Source of the DNA: an uncultured beta proteobacterium
GTDB lineage: Bacteria; Pseudomonadota; Gammaproteobacteria; Burkholderiales; Burkholderiaceae_C
Assembly (NCBI GenBank): GCA_903927495.1
Contig: CAIYNH010000697.1
Location: 1 to 7,578 of the forward strand
Length of the DNA stretch: 7,578 nt
Reading direction: 5' to 3'
The notes below the pieces were generated by a model, which was not told the DNA's origin, searched no databases, and saw only the letters and a program-made list of their open reading frames with translations. The position numbers and the translations under genes were made by a program. Position 1 is the stretch's first letter; each line of letters starts with the position of its first letter. This document shows positions 1-6,013 of this stretch, piece after piece.

Positions 1-690
1 GCACCCATCGAGTACAACTTCAAAGCTGGCGACGCAATGTATGGTGCCTTTGAATGCCGCACGGTAGATACTCTGCTGGTATTTGGCTCGAACGGCCGCG
101 TCTATTCGGTAGCGGTGGCGCTGCTTCCGGGGGCGCGTGGTGATGGCCAACCCATCACCAGCCTGATCGAACTCGAAGCCGGCACACAACTCCTGCATTA
201 CTTTGCCGGTCCTCTGGATGCCAGCTTCTTGCTTAGCAGTTCAGCTGGCTATGGCTTCGTGGCAACGGTAGATAACATGATCTCGCGGCAAAAGGCGGGT
301 AAGGCATTTGTCACGGTGAACGAGGGAGAGAGTCTTTGTCCGCCTTCGTTGGTGGTCAATGCGTCTGGGGCAATCCCCGTGCCAGCGGCCACGCATGTAG
401 CGTGCGCTTCCACAGGTGGGCGTATTTTGACCTTCGAGATCGGTGAATTAAAAACTATGGCCAACGGTGGTCGTGGCCTGATGTTGATTGATCTGGAGCC
501 TAAAGACACCCTGGCCGGTGCGGCAGTCTACAGTCGAAGTGTGCGTATTGACGGTGTGGGGCGAGGCGGCAAGTTGCGTGAGGAAACGCTGGAAATCCGC
601 AGCCTCAACAATGCTAGGGCTGCCAGGGCTCGCAAAGGCAAGATGGCAGACCTGGGTTTTAAGCCTGTGAGCATTGTCCGGGTTGAATAG
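1..690 (+). CDS. parC: DNA topoisomerase IV subunit A, C-terminal part (5' end outside window)
   Basis: This is the last 229 codons of parC; the frame is open from base 1 and stops at TAG 688-690. ParC is the DNA-binding and cleaving subunit of topoisomerase IV, which works with ParE to unlink daughter chromosomes and relax supercoils. The visible part is the C-terminal beta-pinwheel domain that binds and bends DNA, not the catalytic tyrosine region. Blade-type repeats are visible: GRVYS at about residues 32-36 of the fragment, the ARGDGQPITSL segment that follows, GYGFVATVDN about 40 residues later, and GGRILTFEIGELKTM further on. The wording (FECRTVDTLLVFGSNGRVYS, ARGDGQPITSL) fits betaproteobacterial ParC better than GyrA, whose C-terminus carries a GyrA-box (QRRGGKG-like) that is absent here. 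An internal ATG at 37 is not the start, because family-typical sequence (APIEYNFKAGDA) precedes it in frame. No frameshift is seen. Confidence 0.93.
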   Translation, partial: APIEYNFKAGDAMYGAFECRTVDTLLVFGSNGRVYSVAVALLPGARGDGQPITSLIELEAGTQLLHYFAGPLDASFLLSSSAGYGFVATVDNMISRQKAGKAFVTVNEGESLCPPSLVVNASGAIPVPAATHVACASTGGRILTFEIGELKTMANGGRGLMLIDLEPKDTLAGAAVYSRSVRIDGVGRGGKLREETLEIRSLNNARAARARKGKMADLGFKPVSIVRVE

Positions 691-739
691 TGCTATATTT
701 ATGAGAGCTACTAGTGCTTAATGCTAAAGCGCTAGAGCC
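691..739 (+). repeat. Hairpin intergenic repeat, copy 1
   Basis: The element begins with TGCTAT directly after the parC stop codon. It contains an inverted repeat, CTAGTGCTT (711-719) against AAGCGCTAG (727-735), with one G-T wobble and a 7-nt loop. The stem extends by GCT/AGC (707-709/736-738) around one bulged base. The order TGCTAT, AT-rich stretch, AGCTnCTAG, loop, AAGCGCTAG, AGCC matches a short repeat I remember as very common between genes in Comamonadaceae; that is memory, not a search. A degenerate relative lies at 7524-7569 with the same internal spacing. It may double as the parC terminator. Confidence 0.6.
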
Positions 740-755
740 AAAAATTTCTTTTTTT
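707..755 (+). terminator. Probable intrinsic terminator of parC
   Basis: A stem of about 12 bp (707-719 with 727-738, one bulge, one G-U pair) starts 17 nt after the parC stop codon. It is followed by a mixed A/T stretch and a run of seven T at 749-755. The T-run begins about 10 nt after the stem rather than directly next to it, so this is an imperfect rho-independent terminator. It would also help insulate parC from the convergent gene that ends at 901. Read on the minus strand, no T-run follows the stem. Confidence 0.45.
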
Positions 756-777
756 CAGTGTTATTCCGTTTTCAGAT

Positions 778-829
778 CGATACGGCACTAGGCGCGAAGC
801 CGCAGTCAGTGCTGACGCACAAAGTATCG
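778..829. other. Small structured intergenic segment (nested inverted repeats)
   Basis: An outer inverted repeat CGATAC (778-783) / GTATCG (824-829) encloses two short hairpins: GGC-GCGAA-GCC (791-801) and GTCA-GTGC-TGAC (805-816). Folded on either strand this gives a three-way-junction shape. It is too short and lacks the conserved bases to be a tRNA. It lies between two convergent genes, so it could be a 3'-UTR structure of the DUF3141 transcript, part of a repeat family, or chance. I see no ORF here. The rest of 756-900 shows only a short direct repeat (GCTGAT at 881 and 892). Confidence 0.3.
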
Positions 830-900
830 GATTGATATGGAAATGGAATTTAACCCGTGAGATTCTTTTTGGCTTGAGTTGCTGATAAATAGCTGATTTT

Positions 901-3171
901 CTACGACGTTTTGTTACGTTTAGGTTTCGGCGCTGGTGGCGTTTCTAGTGACTCGGTCAGCTTGCGCGCCAGCTTGATCACTCGCTCAGAATCAACGCCC
1001 AGCGTTCCCATCAAAAACTCAATGATTTCCGAACGCGGATTGGCCAGCGTGGGCTCAATCATCATCACGGCGGCTGACACGGCCAGCGCGGTTTCACGGC
1101 TGGCAAGGTCAGGTAGCAGTTGCTCAAGCGCGTTCAGTGCCTCTACCGGTGCAACCGCGGTCATGCGGGCTTGCTCCTTTAGCAATTGAATCCAGTCAGT
1201 CTTGCTGGTGAGGCCCGAGGGGGATTGGCTTGGCAACTGGGCCAGCAGGTGCGCCAGACGCAGGCTGCGTCGCTCAAAAGAGCCAATCGACACCATGCCG
1301 GCCAGCACAATGCGGCATACCGCTTCGTTAAAACCACCCTCTGAAATGTGCTGCAATGCCACTGTGCGCTGTTTGTCGAGTTCTTTGAGCGCCCATTCTT
1401 TGGCGATTTCAGCGTCTGGTGTGTCGGGTTTGATGACCGCACCCAAACCTTTGGGGCCAAATACCAGACGCGTCCACTCCACGAGTGCAGCATCGCGCTG
1501 ATCGCGAAACTGGTCGAGCGCAGCGCTGATCTGTCGAGAGGTCTTCTGCTCCAATTGGCGCAAGGGGTGGTCGTCAGGCACGTGAACCCGGTTGGCCCGC
1601 GCCGCTTCGGCTTGGGTCCGGATCCAAGGGGCCAGCGGCAGTTCGTCCGAGAGCAGGTGGCGCTGAAGTCGCAATGAATGCAACTTACCCAGCGCATCGG
1701 CCAGCGGTCGCGTAACCGCAAGCTGCAGCCATGGACGCATCCAGTTTTTGTACAGCTTGGCATTTGATTCGGAAATCTTGCTCAGCGTTGAAAACATGGC
1801 CTCTTCGGTGCGTCCCTCCGGGTTCAAGGCCAGAATGTCCTGGGTGGTGCGGTGCTCGTACTGGACTGTGTAGTCACCAGGCTCTACCTGCTCCCACCGC
1901 TGTTCTTCCAGTCCGGCCTTGGCCTTGAGCTTCATTTCGTACAGGCCAGGTGGCAGACTCTCAATCACATCCAGCGATGTCACCAACTGATCGTGTTCCT
2001 TTCGTGCAATGTCGGCACCCACAAAAATACCAAGATGACCCACGTTTTCATGCAGCACATAGACGATGGTGCGCCCAGCGGCCGAAATGGCACGCTCATC
2101 CCCCCAGGTGTCGATGATCCAGTCGAGTGCTTGCGGCGGCGGTGTAATGTTGTCGCCCCAGGACGCAAACACCACCACTGGTGCAGTGATGTTGCGTAAA
2201 TTGATAGTCTGGCCATCAGCCATGACGGTGCCGCGAGCCAGCCGATTGCCGACAAACAGGTTTTCCACAATGGCTTCAATCTCGGCCCCCGTCATGCGGA
2301 AAAAACCGCCCCACCAGCGTTCAAATTCGAGAAACCGCTCGGCTTCGGTATCGACATGTGACCACAGGTTGTAGTATTTGTTCCACAGGGTGTTAGCTGG
2401 GTTGAGACGTTCAAAGTTGTCCACCAGGTTGACACCGTCAAAGCGGTCGGCACCCAGATCTGAAGTCAGCGAGGCGAGCCATGAACCGCCCAACATGGCA
2501 CCCGAGTAGCGCATTGGGTTGAGCTTGGCGCTACCGGCCCAGTAGGACACCGGTGCGCCCATGATCATCAGGGGACCAAATAGCTCGGGGCGTGTGGCGT
2601 TCAGTGCCATCATGGCCCAGCCGGCCTGGCAGTTGCCGATAACTACCGGTTTGGCAGCGCTCTGCGGGTGGCGCGCAATCACGGCTTCAATAAAGCGCGC
2701 CTCAGCGTGCATCACTGTCCACAAGGTTTGCCCTTCCTCGGGTTCGGGTCGGAAAGTTACAAAGTACACGGTGTGGCCTGCCCGCATCGCCATGCCAACT
2801 TCAGAATCCATCTTGAAGCCGCCAATGCCTGGACCATGGCCTGCACGCGGATCGACAACGATCACGGGTCGGGCCTGGGTATTCACTGGAAATGTAAAGG
2901 GTGGAATTAATCGCAGCAGTGCGTAGTTGCAGGGCTCTGGCAAATCACGGCCATCGAGCACCACTTCATGTTCAAATTTTAATAATGCGGGAGTTCCCTG
3001 CTCGAGATGCTTCACGTAGTTGTTGCCTCGATCCAGCAAAGTTTCCACAAACAGGAAGGTGCGCTGCACTGCATCGGTGAAGTAGTCTTTGTTGTTGGCA
3101 CTTTCGGTGGAGCTTGGAGCACTGGCACCGGGGGCCTTGCCCCTGATTGGTTTATTGGCGCTAAAGGTCAT
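901..3171 (-). CDS. DUF3141 protein, PHA synthase-like alpha/beta-hydrolase
   Basis: The 756-aa product matches the DUF3141 family from memory of its typical wording. An alpha/beta-hydrolase domain covers roughly residues 25-415. It has the segment VVDPRAGHGPGIGGFK at about 105-120, a nucleophile elbow G-N-C-Q-A-G-W with Cys181, the stretches SYWAGSAKLNPMRYSG and NPANTLWNKYYNLW, a charge-relay Asp340 in SWGDNITPP, and a His379 in ENVGHLGIF. Cys in place of Ser is what PHA synthases (PhaC) use, although no PhaC-specific regions stand out otherwise. Residues about 460-756 are helical and charged; the GFNEAVCRIVLAGM to LLPDLASRETAL section recalls TerB-like helical domains. There is no signal peptide or membrane segment, so it is probably cytoplasmic or granule-associated. 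I chose the ATG at 3169-3171 because an AGGGTGA ribosome-binding site lies 4 nt upstream and the family similarity starts soon after; the frame stays open to an ATG at 3363. Substrate and reaction are unknown. Confidence 0.85.
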   Translation of the reverse strand: MTFSANKPIRGKAPGASAPSSTESANNKDYFTDAVQRTFLFVETLLDRGNNYVKHLEQGTPALLKFEHEVVLDGRDLPEPCNYALLRLIPPFTFPVNTQARPVIVVDPRAGHGPGIGGFKMDSEVGMAMRAGHTVYFVTFRPEPEEGQTLWTVMHAEARFIEAVIARHPQSAAKPVVIGNCQAGWAMMALNATRPELFGPLMIMGAPVSYWAGSAKLNPMRYSGAMLGGSWLASLTSDLGADRFDGVNLVDNFERLNPANTLWNKYYNLWSHVDTEAERFLEFERWWGGFFRMTGAEIEAIVENLFVGNRLARGTVMADGQTINLRNITAPVVVFASWGDNITPPPQALDWIIDTWGDERAISAAGRTIVYVLHENVGHLGIFVGADIARKEHDQLVTSLDVIESLPPGLYEMKLKAKAGLEEQRWEQVEPGDYTVQYEHRTTQDILALNPEGRTEEAMFSTLSKISESNAKLYKNWMRPWLQLAVTRPLADALGKLHSLRLQRHLLSDELPLAPWIRTQAEAARANRVHVPDDHPLRQLEQKTSRQISAALDQFRDQRDAALVEWTRLVFGPKGLGAVIKPDTPDAEIAKEWALKELDKQRTVALQHISEGGFNEAVCRIVLAGMVSIGSFERRSLRLAHLLAQLPSQSPSGLTSKTDWIQLLKEQARMTAVAPVEALNALEQLLPDLASRETALAVSAAVMMIEPTLANPRSEIIEFLMGTLGVDSERVIKLARKLTESLETPPAPKPKRNKTS

Positions 3172-3174
3172 GAT

Positions 3175-3181
3175 GTCACCC
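3175..3181 (-). promoter_or_regulatory. Ribosome-binding site that decides the DUF3141 start
   Basis: Read on the minus strand the sequence is CAGGGTGACATC followed by ATG. The AGGGTGA block is a good Shine-Dalgarno match, 4 nt from the chosen start. The upstream in-frame ATG (3361-3363) has no comparable site and would add 64 residues with no recognisable family sequence. Confidence 0.55.
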
Positions 3182-3193
3182 TGATAAATACAG

Positions 3194-3221
3194 ATTCTGA
3201 GCAACTTCCATGATATGGCAA
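3194..3221 (-). promoter_or_regulatory. Possible sigma-70 promoter for the DUF3141 gene
   Basis: On the minus strand, TTGCCA (3216-3221; five of six to consensus) is followed 16 bp later by CAGAAT (3194-3199; four of six). Transcription would start near 3187, giving a very short leader that still includes the ribosome-binding site. The -10 is weak, so this is tentative. Confidence 0.3.
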
Positions 3222-3261
3222 CTGCGACTTTTTGAGTCACTCCGGACGCTGTAATTGCGAC

Positions 3262-3301
3262 AAAGATTGATCTTTCACAAGACCATGGAAAATCGATCTT
3301 G
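3262..3301. promoter_or_regulatory. Two related near-palindromes, possible operator pair
   Basis: AAAGATTGATCTTT (3262-3275) is a perfect 6-2-6 inverted repeat. A similar 14-mer, GAAAATCGATCTTG (3288-3301), matches it at 10 of 14 positions and starts 26 bp downstream, overlapping the -35 box proposed for the HDOD gene. Two sites about 2.5 helical turns apart in a shared divergent promoter region are typical of regulator binding, but no regulator is identifiable here. Confidence 0.3.
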
Positions 3302-3326
3302 AGCTCTGTCGCGGCACTGCCATAAT
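3299..3326 (+). promoter_or_regulatory. Likely sigma-70 promoter of the HDOD gene
   Basis: TTGAGC (3299-3304; four of six to the -35 consensus) is followed after 16 bp by CATAAT (3321-3326; five of six to the -10 consensus). The predicted start of transcription is near 3333, giving a leader of about 47 nt before the ATG at 3380. Confidence 0.45.
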
Positions 3327-3379
3327 CAAATTCAACGGACAACAGCGACATCGTTTGAATCATTACAGAAAGCTAGCTC

Positions 3380-4240
3380 ATGGAACTCAAAAGCTTGATC
3401 GATCAGCCCAGCAAATTACCGACGATTCCCAAAGTAGCCCAGCAACTGATCGCAAGCTTCAGTTCTGACGACTCTTCGATAACCGAAATTGCCAGTCAAC
3501 TGACTGCTGACCCAGCACTGAGTGCGAAACTGCTGCGCTTGGCCAATTCTGCCTATTTCCACGTGTCAAGAACCATTGGTACCGTGGATTCGGCACTCCA
3601 GATGCTTGGGTTTGTCATGGTACGCAATCTGGTGCTGGGCAATGGCATGGCCGCAGCTTTCAAAAATATCCCTGGCGTTGATCTCAAACAGTTCTGGCGC
3701 TACAACCTTTACACCGCCAGTGCGGCGCGCTGGTTGGCGCACCGGGCAGATGTCAACTCAGACATGGTATTTACGCTGGGTTTGATGCACGGCATTGGTC
3801 AATTGCAGATGCATGCGGGGATGCCTCAAGCGATGCTGGCGCTGGACAAGCAAATGAGCGTGTTGGATGCACAACGGGCCCAGTTGGAAAAGCAGACGCT
3901 TGGCTTTCACTACGGTGAAGTGTCTGCTGAATTGGCCAGAATCTGGAATTTTCCGCAGCCGCTAATTGCCGCGCTGCGCAATATTGCCCAGCCCTTGAGT
4001 GCGGCAGAGTTCTCCGAACCGGCCGCATGGGTTCACCTGGGGGCTTGGCGTGCCCGATGTGAGGTCTTGTCGTTGAGTGATGAAGAGCAGTTGGCCAGCT
4101 ACCCGCAGGATGTCGCTAAACGCTTGCAAGTTGATGCCGATTGGGTCAATGCGCTGTCGGCCCAGACACCGGGCGGTGAGCTGTTTTTGATGCCCCCGCT
4201 GCCGGAGTTGACGGAAGGGCTGGAGGCCATGTTCGAGTAA
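3380..4240 (+). CDS. HDOD domain protein (stand-alone signalling/regulatory)
   Basis: The 286-aa product is almost entirely one HDOD domain (about residues 8-210), an HD-related output domain found in bacterial signalling proteins. Diagnostic stretches are KLPTIPKVAQQL at 12-23, LTADPALSAKLLRLANSAYF at 41-60, the SRTIGTVDSALQMLGF segment at 63-78, and LGLMHGIGQLQMHAG at 133-147. In catalytic HD phosphohydrolases the last motif has an H-D pair; here it reads His137-Gly138, as expected of HDOD proteins that bind partners or ligands instead of hydrolysing nucleotides. The C-terminal 75 residues carry no domain I can name, and there is no receiver, GGDEF or EAL part. A moderate ribosome-binding site, AGAAAG (3367-3372), supports the ATG at 3380. 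The gene is divergent from the DUF3141 gene and convergent with ipdC, ending 20 bp before the ipdC stop. The cellular role (motility, adhesion, stress signalling) cannot be told from sequence. Confidence 0.88.
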   Translation: MELKSLIDQPSKLPTIPKVAQQLIASFSSDDSSITEIASQLTADPALSAKLLRLANSAYFHVSRTIGTVDSALQMLGFVMVRNLVLGNGMAAAFKNIPGVDLKQFWRYNLYTASAARWLAHRADVNSDMVFTLGLMHGIGQLQMHAGMPQAMLALDKQMSVLDAQRAQLEKQTLGFHYGEVSAELARIWNFPQPLIAALRNIAQPLSAAEFSEPAAWVHLGAWRARCEVLSLSDEEQLASYPQDVAKRLQVDADWVNALSAQTPGGELFLMPPLPELTEGLEAMFE

Positions 4241-4260
4241 GGTGCGGCTTGGTAGTAGGA

Positions 4261-5883
4261 CTATTTCACTGCATTCAAGCGCTTGACACCTGCTACAAAG
4301 CGTCCAAGGGTGTCGGACAGCACGCCTCTCGGGATGGTTATTTCAATCAGCTGAAAGCGCCCACGGGTGACCACTGCGTGGTCGAGTGCCTGCTTCAATT
4401 CTCGACGTGTTCCGACGCGAACCCCATCGCCACCGAGTCCGCTTGCCATTTCTGCAAAACCCCAGTGGCCCAGGTCGTTAAAACAGGATTCAGGCTGGAA
4501 AGTGCGCAACATTTCCCAACTGGCGTTGTTAAATACCAGCACAATCGGATCCCAGCCGTAGCGCTTGCAGTTTCCCAACTCCCATCCGGTCATCTGAAAG
4601 GCACCATCACCGACCAGAATCAGTGGGCGTTGACCGGTTGCGGCTTGTAGCCCAAGGCCAGCAGGTACGCCAAAACCCATGGTGGCATAGTAGCCCGGTG
4701 CCACCAGTGCGGTGTACTCGATTTCCATGGCGGTGAATAGGCAATCACCCATATCAGAGGCGATTGGCATCTTGCCGTGCTGTGCCATCAGGTCATTCAC
4801 TGCGGTGGCAATGTCAGTCGGTGTCAAGCTGGCGGCATCGGCTTGCATGCCAGTGGTAAAAACCTGAGGTGTGATGGTGAAGGACTTGTTGGTGGCGCTG
4901 ACTCGGGTCAGCATGCGGTCTACCAGTGCGGCCAGCGGCAGGTTGGAGTAGGTGTGGTAGCCAATGTTGACTTGACCGTTGAGTGCCTGAATTGTTTTGC
5001 GCATGTCGATTTTGGTTTCAGACACGGCGAAATTGGTGTCGCAAATGATTTCACCCAGCAAAAACAGTCCGTCTGAGCTTTCCACCAAATGGGTCACCTC
5101 CGGGAATCCAGCCACACCCATGTAGGTGCCGACCAGAGGTGCGTCCTGATCAGCAAGCAGTCCTCGGCCCATGAAACTCGTCACGACCGGTAGTCCCAAG
5201 CGCCGAGACAGTGCGGCTACCTTGTTTTCCAAGCCGTACCGGCGCACCTCAACCCCAGCCATCAGCACGGGTGACTTGGCACAGTCAAGGTGTGCCAGGA
5301 TTTCATCGACACAGGCATCCAGTGCATCCTGATCGACGGCTGGAGCAAGCTCTGGCACGACCTCGGCACACCGCACCGCCACCATGTCACGCGGGATCTC
5401 AATGTAAACAGGCTCTGAGTGACGCAGACAACTGGCCAATACCCGGGCAATGTCAGTTGGCGCACGACCTGCGTCATCCAGTCGAACCTGATCACAGGTG
5501 ATTTCCTTGAAAATTTGAAACTGTGAATCCAGCGTTTTGGCTTGATGGTGCAACAGCAGACCCGAGCGCGATTCACCCTTGCCAGGTCCGCCCGAGAGCA
5601 CTACCAGTGGCGATTTTTCGGCAAAGGCAGCAGCGACCGAGTTGATCATGTTCAAAGCACCTGCGCCGTAGGTCACCGCAGCCACTCCCAGGCTGCCATT
5701 GATGCGCGCTGATGCGTCAGCGGCAAAACCTACTCCCGGTTCGTGCGAGAGTGTGTAGAGAGGCAGTATTTTGGATTCTTCAATGATGCGAAAGTAGGGC
5801 AGGGCGAAGTCGCCGGGGATGCCAAAAATCTGCCTCGCACCGTGCCTTTTGAGCGCGTGGAGCAGTTGCTCGGTGAGGTTCAT
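4261..5883 (-). CDS. ipdC: Indolepyruvate/phenylpyruvate decarboxylase (ThDP-dependent)
   Basis: The 540-aa enzyme is predicted to decarboxylate aryl-pyruvates (indole-3-pyruvate, phenylpyruvate) to the aldehydes, using thiamine diphosphate and Mg2+. This is the key step of the indole-3-pyruvate route to auxin and of the Ehrlich-type pathway. From memory it follows the Azospirillum brasilense IpdC/PPDC sequence closely and almost colinearly (that protein is about 545 aa). Visible landmarks: Asp25 in GIPGDFALP; Glu48 in LSHEPGVGFAAD (cofactor activation); the His112-His113 pair in LLHHQAKTLD; MGRGLLAD at 238-245; the ThDP motif Gly425-Asp426-Gly427 to Asn452-Asn453; and the active-site Glu457 in NNASWEMLRTFQPES. 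The HH pair and Asp25 separate it from acetolactate synthase. The ATG at 5881-5883 is chosen because GGAAAG lies 7 nt upstream and the family N-terminus begins there; a 13-codon extension to 5922 is less likely. It is divergent from hbd. No aldehyde dehydrogenase or aminotransferase gene is adjacent. Confidence 0.9.
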   Translation of the reverse strand: MNLTEQLLHALKRHGARQIFGIPGDFALPYFRIIEESKILPLYTLSHEPGVGFAADASARINGSLGVAAVTYGAGALNMINSVAAAFAEKSPLVVLSGGPGKGESRSGLLLHHQAKTLDSQFQIFKEITCDQVRLDDAGRAPTDIARVLASCLRHSEPVYIEIPRDMVAVRCAEVVPELAPAVDQDALDACVDEILAHLDCAKSPVLMAGVEVRRYGLENKVAALSRRLGLPVVTSFMGRGLLADQDAPLVGTYMGVAGFPEVTHLVESSDGLFLLGEIICDTNFAVSETKIDMRKTIQALNGQVNIGYHTYSNLPLAALVDRMLTRVSATNKSFTITPQVFTTGMQADAASLTPTDIATAVNDLMAQHGKMPIASDMGDCLFTAMEIEYTALVAPGYYATMGFGVPAGLGLQAATGQRPLILVGDGAFQMTGWELGNCKRYGWDPIVLVFNNASWEMLRTFQPESCFNDLGHWGFAEMASGLGGDGVRVGTRRELKQALDHAVVTRGRFQLIEITIPRGVLSDTLGRFVAGVKRLNAVK

Positions 5884-5901
5884 GGGGCATCTTTCCAAGA
5901 G

Positions 5902-5915
5902 TTTGTGAACACAAA
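5902..5915. promoter_or_regulatory. Perfect 14-bp palindrome, candidate operator of ipdC
   Basis: TTTGTG-AA-CACAAA is a perfect 6-2-6 inverted repeat. It touches the edge of the proposed ipdC -10 element and covers its predicted transcription start, a position typical of repressor sites. It does not match a binding site I can name with confidence. Confidence 0.4.
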
Positions 5916-5923
5916 TTATCACA
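5915..5923 (-). promoter_or_regulatory. Extended -10 promoter of ipdC
   Basis: On the minus strand TGT-GATAAT gives an extended -10 (TGn followed by five of six of TATAAT). No good -35 is found 16-18 bp upstream, which is common for extended -10 promoters. Transcription would begin near 5908, about 25 nt before the start codon, with the ribosome-binding site GGAAAG (5891-5896) inside the leader. Confidence 0.4.
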
Positions 5924-6001
5924 GTCTGCAGCGGCAGATTCTTGCTTTACTTGTCAGGATTTTGAAGTTCTCTTACCGCTAACATCACGCCCTATTTTTA
6001 T

Positions 6002-6005
6002 GGAG
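6002..6005 (+). promoter_or_regulatory. Ribosome-binding site of hbd
   Basis: GGAG lies 8 nt before the ATG at 6014, which confirms the start codon. I could not pick a convincing -35/-10 pair for this gene in 5924-6001. Confidence 0.6.
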
Positions 6006-6013
6006 TTTTCTAA

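Noticed and set aside
778..829. tRNA-like cloverleaf
   Set aside because: The segment is about 52 nt and lacks a 7-bp acceptor stem, the T-loop signature and an anticodon loop.
1179..1763. A 194-codon minus-strand frame inside the DUF3141 gene
   Set aside because: It is an out-of-frame reading of the same strand; the other frame gives continuous family-like protein sequence throughout.
1852..2199. Several plus-strand frames opposite the DUF3141 gene (for example 1852-2199 and 2561-2926)
   Set aside because: They are antisense shadows, with low-complexity or Cys/His/Arg/Ser-rich translations typical of the wrong strand and no ribosome-binding support.
901..3171. Naming the DUF3141 gene phaC
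   Set aside because: Only the active-site layout resembles PHA synthase; overall sequence, length and the C-terminal half differ.
4241..4260. Bidirectional terminator between the HDOD gene and ipdC
   Set aside because: The 20-bp gap contains no stem-loop or T-run, so I cannot support one there.
4261..5883. Acetolactate synthase, benzoylformate decarboxylase or plain pyruvate decarboxylase
   Set aside because: The HH pair with Asp25 excludes acetolactate synthase, and the sequence follows Azospirillum-type phenylpyruvate/indolepyruvate decarboxylase more closely than pyruvate or benzoylformate enzymes.
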